DNA of 10,305 nt, taken from the NCBI GenBank assembly GCA_007134725.1, contig SLKF01000151.1, forward strand, positions 1-10,305. The letters run 5' to 3'. The translations under genes and the position numbers were made by a program. The notes under the pieces are model-generated. The model was given only the letters and a program-made list of their open reading frames with translations. It did not search any database and had not been told where the DNA came from. Every line of letters starts with the position of its first letter. Within the stretch, counting starts at the first letter, position 1. This stretch comes from Clostridiales bacterium. GTDB lineage: Bacteria > Bacillota > Clostridia > Peptostreptococcales > T1SED10-28. Positions 1 to 5,906 of the stretch are shown here, piece by piece.

Positions 1-29
1 ATGGCTTCCGTATTTTGAACATGGGACAT
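1..29 (-). CDS. pstB: PstB, phosphate ABC transporter ATP-binding protein (5' end only)
   Basis: Only the first nine codons and two further bases are in the window (M-S-H-V-Q-N-T-E-A). The ATG at 29 follows a strong GGAGG at 37-41 with a 7-nt spacer, and it lies 19 nt downstream of the pstA stop in the same direction. No catalytic motif is visible. The identity is inferred from the conserved operon order pstS-pstC-pstA-pstB and from the start signal. PstB would be the cytoplasmic ATPase that powers the PstC/PstA channel. Confidence 0.75.
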
Positions 30-48
30 ATTAATTCCTCCTTAAAAT

Positions 49-942
49 CTATTCTAAATGACTCATTTTTTTAAATTTTAATCGTATCACCGTGGCGAAG
101 GCGAAAAATACTCCTACCACCCCAAGTAACACCAGGGCTGTTCCGTATTTAATCGATTCCGGCATTCCCGGAACCTGCGTGGACACAATATACAGATGAT
201 AGGGAAGGGCCATGACCTGATCAAAAACCGAGCCGGGCAGTCTTGGTATGAAAAACGCGGCTACGGTAAGGAGTATCGGTGCGGTTTCCCCGGCGGCTCT
301 TCCTATTCCCAGGATGCCTCCGGTCATGATCCCCGGGATCGCTTGGGGTAGAACGATACGAGCAATGGTTTCCCATTTGGAGGCTCCCAGGGCTAAAGAG
401 GCTTCCCGGTAACTGTCGGGGACACTCTTAATGGCCTCTTCCGATGTGGTGATAATAATCGGCAGGATTAAACAAGCCAAGGTTAAGGAACCTGCCAAAA
501 TGGAAGATCCAAACCCGAGAAAAAACACAAAGAGCCCAAGACCAAAGAGGCCGTAAACCACGGAAGGAACTCCAGCCAGATTTAAAACGGCGATTCGGAT
601 AAGTCGTGTGAGTTTTCCCTGCTTTGCGTATTCCGTAAGGTAAATGGCTGCCCCTACTCCAAGGGGCAGGGAAAAAATAATCGTTCCCAACACCAGATAT
701 AAGGTTCCCACAATGGCCGGGAAAATCCCTCCTTCTTTCATGCCCATACTAGGCATTTCCGTTAAAAAGCTCCAGTTGACGGTACCAATCCCTTTGACAA
801 CTATAAATCCGATAATTAATAAGGTGGGAATAACGACGGCCATCATACAAAGGGTGAAAAGTCCAAACATCAGCTTTTCTCTAACTTTTTTTTGTCGATC
901 CCGCTTCATTTCCCTATAGTTTTCTTGTATGGTATTTTCCAT
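49..942 (-). CDS. pstA: PstA, phosphate ABC transporter permease
   Basis: This is one of the two membrane subunits of the high-affinity phosphate importer. The 297-residue product has a basic N-terminus (about residues 10-23), a first membrane helix at about 25-50 and several more hydrophobic segments. The cytoplasmic EAA loop, which docks on the ATPase, is at about 179-200 (REAS, then LGASKWETI and a Leu-Pro). It is followed by the GRAAGET motif (215-220) typical of PstA/PstC permeases. The length fits the family. The ATG at 942 directly abuts the pstC stop (TAA-ATG), and its GGAGGG ribosome binding site lies inside the end of pstC, which suggests translational coupling. It is transcribed with pstS and pstC from the Pho-type promoter near 3100. 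Confidence 0.95.
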   Translation of the reverse strand: MENTIQENYREMKRDRQKKVREKLMFGLFTLCMMAVVIPTLLIIGFIVVKGIGTVNWSFLTEMPSMGMKEGGIFPAIVGTLYLVLGTIIFSLPLGVGAAIYLTEYAKQGKLTRLIRIAVLNLAGVPSVVYGLFGLGLFVFFLGFGSSILAGSLTLACLILPIIITTSEEAIKSVPDSYREASLALGASKWETIARIVLPQAIPGIMTGGILGIGRAAGETAPILLTVAAFFIPRLPGSVFDQVMALPYHLYIVSTQVPGMPESIKYGTALVLLGVVGVFFAFATVIRLKFKKMSHLE

Positions 943-1926
943 TTATTTGCCCTCCTTTTCAGCTCTATGAACAACCCATTCTGAGATGGTATTGATCACA
1001 CTGGTCATAATCAGGAGTACCACACCGATGGCGAACAAGGCATTATAGTGAGTACCGTTTCTTACGGTATCCCCCATCTCTGCAGCAATCGTGGCGGTTA
1101 AGGTTCTGCCTGATTCCAGGTAGGTGGAGGGGATCTGCACAGCATTTCCCATAACCATCATGACTGCCATGGTCTCTCCGATGGCTCTACCGACACCAAG
1201 CATTACCGCTGCAATGATTCCTGAAGAGGCCGCGGGTATGAGTACATTTTTTATGGTTTCCCATTTGGAGGCTCCCAGAGCGTAAGAAGCTTCCCGGTAC
1301 TCTCCGGGTAAAGCTCTCAGGGCATCGTCGGAAACGCTGATAATGGTGGGAAGGGCCATTAAGGCAATAATAAACGATCCCGTCAGCACCGTAAATCCCG
1401 AGGATATATTAAAACTGATTCGAACCCAATTTGATAGCACCACAATCCCTAAAAAACCCAGTACCACCGAAGGAATTGCGGACAAAAATTCTATGATAAG
1501 CTTAAATACCGTCTTGGTTTTTGGCGGTGCCACTTCCGCAATGAAAATGGCACTGCCAATGCCTATGGGGACGGAGATTAAGATTGCTCCCATGGTTACC
1601 ATTAAGGATCCCACAATCATGGGAAGGATCCCAAACCTTGCATTGGTGGCATTAGGATACCACTCTCTTCCAAACAGAAACTGTCCCAGGCTTACATCCT
1701 CAAATAGACGAATTCCCGTTTGAATTAAAAATACAAAAATCAACCCCATAATTAATAATGCGGTGATGCCTAAAATAAAAATGATTTTTTCAATCAAAAA
1801 CTCTCTGATTCGGTTTTTATAACTCTTGGTTAAATTCCAGGAACTATTTTCAAGTTTTTCCCTGGGGCTAATGGATTCTCCCTGGGGTTTTACAATGGTC
1901 AGGATGCTTAACAAGATTCCTTTCAC
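943..1926 (-). CDS. pstC: PstC, phosphate ABC transporter permease
   Basis: PstC is the partner permease of PstA. It carries the same signatures: an EAA loop (REASYALGASKWETI, about 211-225 from the start chosen here) and the GRAIGET motif, with about six hydrophobic segments starting near residue 47. I chose the GTG at 1926 because a GAGG at 1936-1939 precedes it by 9 nt, giving 327 aa. The frame also stays open to a TTG at 1947, with a weaker upstream signal, and an internal TTG is also possible. All of these leave an unusually long hydrophilic N-terminal tail of up to about 45 residues before the first helix, so the start is the uncertain part. The family call is secure from the motifs and from its place between pstS and pstA. 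Confidence 0.93.
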   Translation of the reverse strand: MKGILLSILTIVKPQGESISPREKLENSSWNLTKSYKNRIREFLIEKIIFILGITALLIMGLIFVFLIQTGIRLFEDVSLGQFLFGREWYPNATNARFGILPMIVGSLMVTMGAILISVPIGIGSAIFIAEVAPPKTKTVFKLIIEFLSAIPSVVLGFLGIVVLSNWVRISFNISSGFTVLTGSFIIALMALPTIISVSDDALRALPGEYREASYALGASKWETIKNVLIPAASSGIIAAVMLGVGRAIGETMAVMMVMGNAVQIPSTYLESGRTLTATIAAEMGDTVRNGTHYNALFAIGVVLLIMTSVINTISEWVVHRAEKEGK

Positions 1927-1933
1927 TGGGTAA

Positions 1934-1941
1934 CACCTCAC
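1934..1941 (-). promoter_or_regulatory. Ribosome binding site deciding the pstC start
   Basis: On the minus strand GTGAGGTG contains GAGG, 9 nt before the GTG at 1926. No comparable purine-rich site precedes the TTG at 1947, which only has GGAAAG nearby. This favours the shorter PstC form but does not prove it. Confidence 0.5.
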
Positions 1942-2010
1942 ATTCAAGTATTTCTTTCCATAAATTTTTCCAATCTTTTTCTACGATCCCCATCGTTTTG
2001 AAATATATAT

Positions 2011-2060
2011 CCCCCCTGCCAAAGCCTTTACTTCTTTTCTTCAAGGCCTTTGGCAGGGGG
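2011..2060 (-). terminator. Hairpin between pstS and pstC (attenuator or mRNA-stabilising stem-loop)
   Basis: The arms at 2011-2028 and 2043-2060 are complementary over about 17 base pairs with one bulged G, and are very rich in G-C at the outer end (five C against five G). On the minus strand the stem is followed by alternating A and T rather than a clean T-run, so it is not a classic full terminator. In pst operons an intercistronic hairpin after pstS is commonly thought to let the binding protein be made in excess of the membrane subunits. I infer that role here. It is part of the 160-nt spacer between pstS and pstC. Confidence 0.7.
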
Positions 2061-2107
2061 TTTATCATAAATTTTTAAATACTAACTGCTAATTCCGGAT
2101 CCCCGGG

Positions 2108-3040
2108 TTATTGTACCGGCACAAATCCGATATCTTCTACAATCTGTTGCCCTTGTTCACTCATTACGAAGTCCATGAATAATTTTACTACGCCTTCCGG
2201 TTCACCATCGGTGTATAAGAACAGTGGTCTTGCCACCGGATAATCTCCTGCAATGACATTTTCCATACTGGGAAACGTTGCTTCTGCTCCTTCTTCCGCT
2301 GCAACCGATACCCCTTTGATTCCATCGTCATCAAGATAAGCAAGTCCGATATAGCCAATTCCATTTTCATCTTGAATAACCCCTTCAACAATCGCCTGGG
2401 TAGAAGGCATCAAGTTGGCAAAGGATGCATAGTCTTCGTCTTCCAAGACAAATTCTCTAAAAAATACATAGGTTCCGGAGTTGGATTCTCGAGAGTATAG
2501 TGTGATTTCAGCATCTTCCCCACCAAAGTCACTCCAATTGGTTTTTTCGCCTGTGAAAATATCTTTTATCTCCGCCATGGTTAACTCATCCACCGGATTA
2601 TTAGGGTTTACCGCAATGGCAATTCCGTCTCTTCCGGTAATATGTTCTACAATTTCCACATCGTTATCTGCCGCCTGTTCAATTTCCTCTTCTTTAATTG
2701 CTCTTGAAGAAAGGGCAATGTCAATCGTTCCGTTAATCATTGCAGCAATCCCGGTTCCTGATCCGCCACCGGTTACGGACATGCTGGCTTCTGAGTATTC
2801 ATTCATGAATTCTTCGGCCCATCGTTGTCCCAGGTTTACCATAGTGTCGGAACCTCTTGCTTCAATCATTTCTGAAAAATCAATGTCACTGCTTCCTTCG
2901 TCGTCTCCACTTTCTTCGTTAGTGTCACTTTCTTCGTTGTTCGTTCCATTATCCGATGGTTCTCCGTTATCATCTCCGCAACCGAATAATACTAAAGATC
3001 CTACTAAAATTAATACCAATACGAGAATTGCTTTCTTCAC
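2108..3040 (-). CDS. pstS: PstS, phosphate-binding lipoprotein of the Pst ABC transporter
   Basis: This extracellular substrate-binding protein captures phosphate and delivers it to PstC/PstA. The N-terminus (KK plus a hydrophobic stretch, residues 4-19) ends in a lipobox L-F-G-C with Cys21 as the lipidation site. Residues 22-55 form a very acidic Asp/Glu/Ser/Asn linker. The binding fold follows, with the family's phosphate-contact motifs: GSDTM (63-67), GGGSGTG (91-97), SSRAI (111-115) and SRESNSGT (183-190). The 310-residue length is normal for the family. The start is a GTG at 3040, with GGAGG ending 8 nt upstream. It is the first gene of the leftward pst operon and lies directly under the Pho-box promoter at 3101-3165, so it should be induced by phosphate starvation. 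Confidence 0.95.
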   Translation of the reverse strand: MKKAILVLVLILVGSLVLFGCGDDNGEPSDNGTNNEESDTNEESGDDEGSSDIDFSEMIEARGSDTMVNLGQRWAEEFMNEYSEASMSVTGGGSGTGIAAMINGTIDIALSSRAIKEEEIEQAADNDVEIVEHITGRDGIAIAVNPNNPVDELTMAEIKDIFTGEKTNWSDFGGEDAEITLYSRESNSGTYVFFREFVLEDEDYASFANLMPSTQAIVEGVIQDENGIGYIGLAYLDDDGIKGVSVAAEEGAEATFPSMENVIAGDYPVARPLFLYTDGEPEGVVKLFMDFVMSEQGQQIVEDIGFVPVQ

Positions 3041-3100
3041 TGTAAATTCCTCCTTTGAATTTTATCTTGCTGTTGCTGTTTTATTCTTCGTTACAAGCTT

Positions 3101-3106
3101 ATTATA
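3101..3106 (-). promoter_or_regulatory. -10 element of the pst operon promoter
   Basis: Read on the minus strand this is a perfect TATAAT. Transcription would start near 3094, giving a leader of about 54 nt before the pstS GTG. A hexamer at the usual 17-bp spacing (ACCATG) is a poor -35, as expected for an activator-dependent promoter. The position where a -35 would be is occupied by the last Pho-box repeat. Confidence 0.75.
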
Positions 3107-3125
3107 GTTTTTTTAAAAAGTGCCA

Positions 3126-3165
3126 TGGTTAAGGAAGTGTTAATGAAATGTTAAGACTATGTAAA
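3126..3165 (-). promoter_or_regulatory. Pho box: four 11-bp-spaced PhoP/PhoB-type repeats
   Basis: On the minus strand four 7-mers start at exact 11-bp steps: TTTACAT (3165-3159), TTAACAT (3154-3148), TTAACAC (3143-3137) and TTAACCA (3132-3126). This matches the known PhoP-box pattern of TT(A/T/C)ACA repeats with an 11-bp period, in which response-regulator dimers bind successive repeats. The array lies about 32-71 bp upstream of the inferred start site, with its last unit overlapping the -35 position. It is the expected site for activation of pst under phosphate limitation. The regulator gene is outside the window. Confidence 0.85.
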
Positions 3166-3193
3166 GTTTATAGGATTTCATAAATATTAAAAA

Positions 3194-3204
3194 TATGATA
3201 AAAT
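3194..3204 (+). promoter_or_regulatory. Possible -10 region for the pullulanase gene
   Basis: The 11-mer TATGATAAAAT offers TATGAT or TAAAAT as a -10 about 45 nt upstream of the pullulanase ATG. No good -35 is visible at 16-18 bp, so this is weak. The divergent Pho box ends 28 bp upstream and could affect this promoter too. Confidence 0.35.
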
Positions 3205-3232
3205 ATCTTAAAGCTTATCGAGGCTTTGATAA

Positions 3233-3240
3233 AAGGAGGA
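3233..3240 (+). promoter_or_regulatory. Ribosome binding site fixing the pullulanase start
   Basis: AAGGAGGA lies 5 nt before the ATG at 3246. The reading frame is open upstream to an ATG at 3195, but that codon has no ribosome binding site and sits on the putative -10. The 17 extra residues it would add resemble no pullulanase N-terminus. The start at 3246 is therefore preferred. Confidence 0.85.
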
Positions 3241-3245
3241 AGATA

Positions 3246-5360
3246 ATGGATTTTTTAACCAAAGAAAAATATACCAACGGCTACGGCCGTCCTTATTATA
3301 AGGGTCCTCTAGGACCTATTCTACATCCGGATAATAGCGCCACCCTTACCCTCTGGTCTCCCAGTGCGGATGAAGTGCATGTGGTTTTATATGATCCCAA
3401 GGACCCTGATCAAGTTGTTAAGGATAACCTTCCCATGGAAAAAGGGGATAAGGGTTCTTGGCATATCACCTTAAACGAGGATAATACCGGTTTGCAGAGT
3501 TTAGAGTGCTATTATTACCATTATAAAATTACCCGTAAAAACAAAAGCGTTTTGGCTCTGGATCCCTATGCCCCCTCCATGGCCATATGGAACCAGGAGG
3601 ATCCAAAAAATTATGTGGGAAAAGGAGCCATCATCAATCCTTCGATGATTGGTCCTAATCTGGACTTTGCCGCTATCCCGGGTTATGAAAAACGGGAAGA
3701 CGGGATTATTTATGAGGTCCACGTTCGGGATTTCACTTCGGACCCGGAAATTGAACCCGAGCTGAGTCATCCCTTTGGAACCTTTACGGCTTTTATCGAT
3801 CGGCTGGATTATATTAAAGACCTCGGGGTAACCCATGTTCAACTCCTGCCGATCATGAGTTATTATTTTGCCAATGAATACCGGCGGGGAGAGCGAATTC
3901 TCGAATATTCTTCTAAGGGCAACAATTACAATTGGGGGTACGACCCCCACAGCTATTTCTCCATTAGCGGAATGTATTCCGAAGCCCCGGAAGACCCGAG
4001 AAAACGCATTGAGGAGTTTAAAAAATTAGTGCAGGAAATTCACAAAAGGGGAATGGGCATCATCCTGGATGTGGTGTACAATCACACCGCCTCGGTTCAT
4101 ATTCTGGAAGATTTGGAACCCCATTACTACCACTTTATGAATGCGGATGGTTCGCCACGGGAAAGTTTCGGCGGGGGCCGCCTGGGCACCACCCATAGAA
4201 TGGCCCGCCGCCTTCTACTTGATTCTATTCTTTACTGGGTTAAAGAGTTTAACGTGGACGGTTTTCGATTTGATATGATGGGAGACCATGATGCGGAAAC
4301 CATTCAAATGGCCTATGACCTAAGCAAAAAAATCAACCCCCGTATTTTGATGATCGGGGAAGGCTGGCGAACCTTTTCCGGTGATGAAGGGGCTCGAAGA
4401 GTACTGGCTGCGGATCAGGATTGGATGCAGTATACCCAAAGTGTGGGATCTTTCTCCGATGACTTTCGAAACGAGTTGAAATCCGGTTTCGGCTGTGAAG
4501 GAGAACCCCGGTTTTTAACCGGAGGCCCCCGGAGTATTCATCACGTGTATGATAATCTTCGGGCAATGCCTAAAAATTTCAAAGCCAGCCATCCCGGAGA
4601 TGTGGTACCCTATATCGAAGCCCATGATAATCTTACCCTTCATGATGTCATTGCCCAGTCGATAAAAAAGGATCCCAAATACCACGAAGAGGAGATTCAA
4701 CGTCGCATTCGCCTGGGGAATCTGATGGTGCTTACCGCCCAGGGTACGGCTTTTCTTCACGCCGGTCAGGAATACGGACGGACCAAACAGTTTCTACACC
4801 CGGACTATAAATACCCGGTAAAGACCCCACCTTATAAGTCCACTTTTATGGCGGATAACAATGGAAAACCTTTTGAGTTTCCTTATTTTATTCATGATTC
4901 CTATGACTCCAGCGATGCGGTTAACCTCTTTCACTGGGCTCGGGTTAAGGATGCAAAAAATTATCCCCTGCATGCCCAAACCCGGAAGTACACCAAGGGA
5001 CTGGTCCATCTGAGGCGATCCAGCGATGCCTTCCGTCACAAAACCATGGAAGCGATCTTTCGAAAAGTTACGAAAATCCATGCCGCGGAAATTGGCAGTT
5101 GGGATCTTGTTATTGCTTATCGCCTGGAAAATACCGAGGGAACGGAAGCTTACTATGTTTTCATAAATGCAGACCAAATTCCCAGAAAACTGACTTTCCA
5201 TCATGATTTGCGCCAGGGCCAGGTCCTTGTAGATCGGGAACGGGCGGGAACCGAAGAAATTTCCGTTCCCAAAGGCTTTTTCCTGGATAACCAGTCCATT
5301 TATTTGGAACCTTTGACCGCTGTGGTAATCAAAACTAAAGAAGTTTTCCTGGGCTATTAA
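3246..5360 (+). CDS. pulA: Type I pullulanase (GH13), cytoplasmic debranching enzyme
   Basis: Type I pullulanase hydrolyses alpha-1,6 branch links in pullulan, glycogen or branched maltodextrins. The product has 704 aa. An N-terminal beta-sandwich of CBM48 type covers about residues 20-120 (LTLWSPSADEVHVVLYD). The GH13 barrel follows, with the pullulanase signature YNWGYDP at 228-234. Conserved region I is DVVYNH (275-280). The nucleophile is Asp343 in GFRFDMMG, the acid/base is Glu372 in MIGEGW, and the transition-state Asp461 is in YIEAHDN. There is no signal peptide, transmembrane segment or surface-anchor domain, and the length is close to Bacillus AmyX, so it should act in the cytosol on stored or imported glucan. 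It stands alone, with no glycogen or maltose genes beside it, and is divergent from pst. The symbol amyX would be equally apt. Confidence 0.95.
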   Translation: MDFLTKEKYTNGYGRPYYKGPLGPILHPDNSATLTLWSPSADEVHVVLYDPKDPDQVVKDNLPMEKGDKGSWHITLNEDNTGLQSLECYYYHYKITRKNKSVLALDPYAPSMAIWNQEDPKNYVGKGAIINPSMIGPNLDFAAIPGYEKREDGIIYEVHVRDFTSDPEIEPELSHPFGTFTAFIDRLDYIKDLGVTHVQLLPIMSYYFANEYRRGERILEYSSKGNNYNWGYDPHSYFSISGMYSEAPEDPRKRIEEFKKLVQEIHKRGMGIILDVVYNHTASVHILEDLEPHYYHFMNADGSPRESFGGGRLGTTHRMARRLLLDSILYWVKEFNVDGFRFDMMGDHDAETIQMAYDLSKKINPRILMIGEGWRTFSGDEGARRVLAADQDWMQYTQSVGSFSDDFRNELKSGFGCEGEPRFLTGGPRSIHHVYDNLRAMPKNFKASHPGDVVPYIEAHDNLTLHDVIAQSIKKDPKYHEEEIQRRIRLGNLMVLTAQGTAFLHAGQEYGRTKQFLHPDYKYPVKTPPYKSTFMADNNGKPFEFPYFIHDSYDSSDAVNLFHWARVKDAKNYPLHAQTRKYTKGLVHLRRSSDAFRHKTMEAIFRKVTKIHAAEIGSWDLVIAYRLENTEGTEAYYVFINADQIPRKLTFHHDLRQGQVLVDRERAGTEEISVPKGFFLDNQSIYLEPLTAVVIKTKEVFLGY

Positions 5361-5372
5361 CAAAAACCATCC

Positions 5373-5400
5373 AAGGGTTCTCTTTTAAAAGAGAACCCTT
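5373..5400 (+). terminator. Palindromic hairpin after the pullulanase gene
   Basis: This is a perfect 28-nt inverted repeat of two 14-nt arms (5373-5386 and 5387-5400), starting 12 nt after the stop codon. The centre is TTTTAAAA, so about 10 stem pairs would form with an AU-rich loop. The following sequence is T-rich (CTCATTTGAT) but has no clean U-run, so termination may be moderate. It is the likely transcript end for the pullulanase gene. Confidence 0.65.
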
Positions 5401-5420
5401 CTCATTTGATAGCTTTTCTG

Positions 5421-5466
5421 TTTACATTATGATAGACTATGATAATACAGCGATCATTTTTTGATC
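5421..5466 (+). promoter_or_regulatory. Possible promoter/operator region of the merT-like gene
   Basis: TTTACA at 5421-5426 could be a -35. Weak -10 candidates follow: TAATAC at 5443-5448 (16-bp spacing) and TATGAT at 5438-5443 (too close to TTTACA). The 7-mer TATGATA occurs twice, 10 bp apart (5428 and 5438). A short inverted repeat, GATCA (5452-5456) and TGATC (5462-5466), lies just upstream of the ribosome binding site and could be an operator or a small hairpin. The spacing is not that of a MerR-type promoter. Confidence 0.3.
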
Positions 5467-5485
5467 CATGAAGGGAGGCGATTCC

Positions 5486-5803
5486 ATGAATCGTGTCAAA
5501 TCCACACTTTCCGGCTTTGGTGCCCTTGTTGCATCTTTTTTTGCTATGATGTGTTGAGTAGGCCCTGTGATATTAGTGTCCCTCGGGTTAGGGACCTTCG
5601 GCCTTTCATTCTTTCAATCATTAGCACCTTACCGACCAATTTTTATCGTCCTTGCGGCAGGGTCCTTGGCCTATGTCCATATTCAAATGGAACAGGGAAA
5701 AATGAGTAAACGCTATAAAAAATTGATTTGGGTGATGACCATCCTTGCCGTGATTTTTTTATTCTTTCCCGTACTGGTAAACCAATTTGGCTTTCTCAGA
5801 TAA
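5486..5803 (+). CDS. MerT-like membrane transport protein, probable selenoprotein (UGA at codon 24)
   Basis: Reading the in-frame TGA at 5555-5557 as selenocysteine gives a 105-residue protein that resembles MerT, the inner-membrane mercuric-ion transporter, along its whole length. Helix 1 (about 8-28) carries Cys23-Sec24 followed by VGP, where MerT has CC-(L/I/V)-GP. Then come a Gly-rich LGLGTFGL segment, the conserved PYRPIFI (48-54) and a last helix (about 80-99) beginning KLIWV and ending FFP. The start ATG has AGGGAGG at 5472-5478 with a 7-nt spacer. There is one uninterrupted frame apart from the TGA, and a SECIS-like stem-loop follows at once. The second Cys pair of classical MerT, in the cytoplasmic loop, is absent: that loop (about 65-79) is short and Cys-free. 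No merA, merP or merR lies beside it, so mercury transport is not certain. The alternative is a pseudogene made by TGT-to-TGA. Confidence 0.85.
5558..5604 (+). promoter_or_regulatory. Candidate bacterial SECIS element directly after the UGA
   Basis: An apical stem GUCCCU (5578-5583) pairs perfectly with AGGGAC (5590-5595) and closes a 6-nt loop, CGGGUU, that has G at its second position. Below it, G5576 pairs with C5596 across a bulged U5577, as in the E. coli formate dehydrogenase element. An outer helix pairs AGGCC (5560-5564) with GGCCU (5600-5604), and its base is two bases past the UGA. The loop starts 27 nt after the UGA, within the usual 16-37 nt range for bacterial SECIS. It would recruit SelB with Sec-tRNA. 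The structure was folded by eye. Confidence 0.78.
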
Positions 5804-5838
5804 GGATTTTCTTGGGCAATCCATTGTTTCCTTATATG

Positions 5839-5891
5839 AAAAACCCCCTTACAATCCTTTTACTTTCAAGGGGTTGCAAGGGGGGTTTTTT
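5839..5891 (+). terminator. Bidirectional intrinsic terminator between merT-like gene and recJ
   Basis: The arm at 5839-5854 (five A, five C, TT, then CAA after one mismatch) pairs with 5874-5890 (TTG, AA, a G-run and T-run) with one bulged G. Rightward transcripts meet six T after the G-run and leftward transcripts meet five T after the stem, so the hairpin can end both convergent genes. It lies 36 nt after the merT-like stop and 16 nt beyond the recJ stop. Confidence 0.88.
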
Positions 5892-5906
5892 AATTATAAA
5901 ATTTTC

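Noticed and set aside
1868..2068. A 66-codon leftward frame overlapping the pstC start
   Set aside because: It begins inside the intercistronic hairpin, has no family resemblance and runs out of frame into pstC; judged a chance frame.
2098..2107. Adjacent BamHI/SmaI-like sites just after pstS, resembling a cloning-vector polylinker
   Set aside because: Only about 11 bases match and the flanks are ordinary operon sequence with a normal hairpin following. Chance is the simplest explanation, though a check of the raw assembly would settle it.
2481..3107. A 208-codon rightward frame opposite pstS
   Set aside because: Its composition mirrors the Ser/Asp/Glu-rich PstS sequence on the other strand. 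It has no recognisable domain and overlaps the pst promoter.
4794..5363. A 189-codon leftward frame opposite the pullulanase C-terminal part
   Set aside because: The rightward frame has clear GH13 motifs and a proper ribosome binding site; the opposite frame has neither motifs nor a start signal.
5486..5803. The merT-like gene as a pseudogene with a TGT-to-TGA nonsense mutation
   Set aside because: A single base change could create it, but the gene has an intact start signal, no other lesion, its own terminator, and a well-placed SECIS-like stem-loop, and the stop falls exactly on the functional Cys position. Kept as the main alternative, not the preferred reading.
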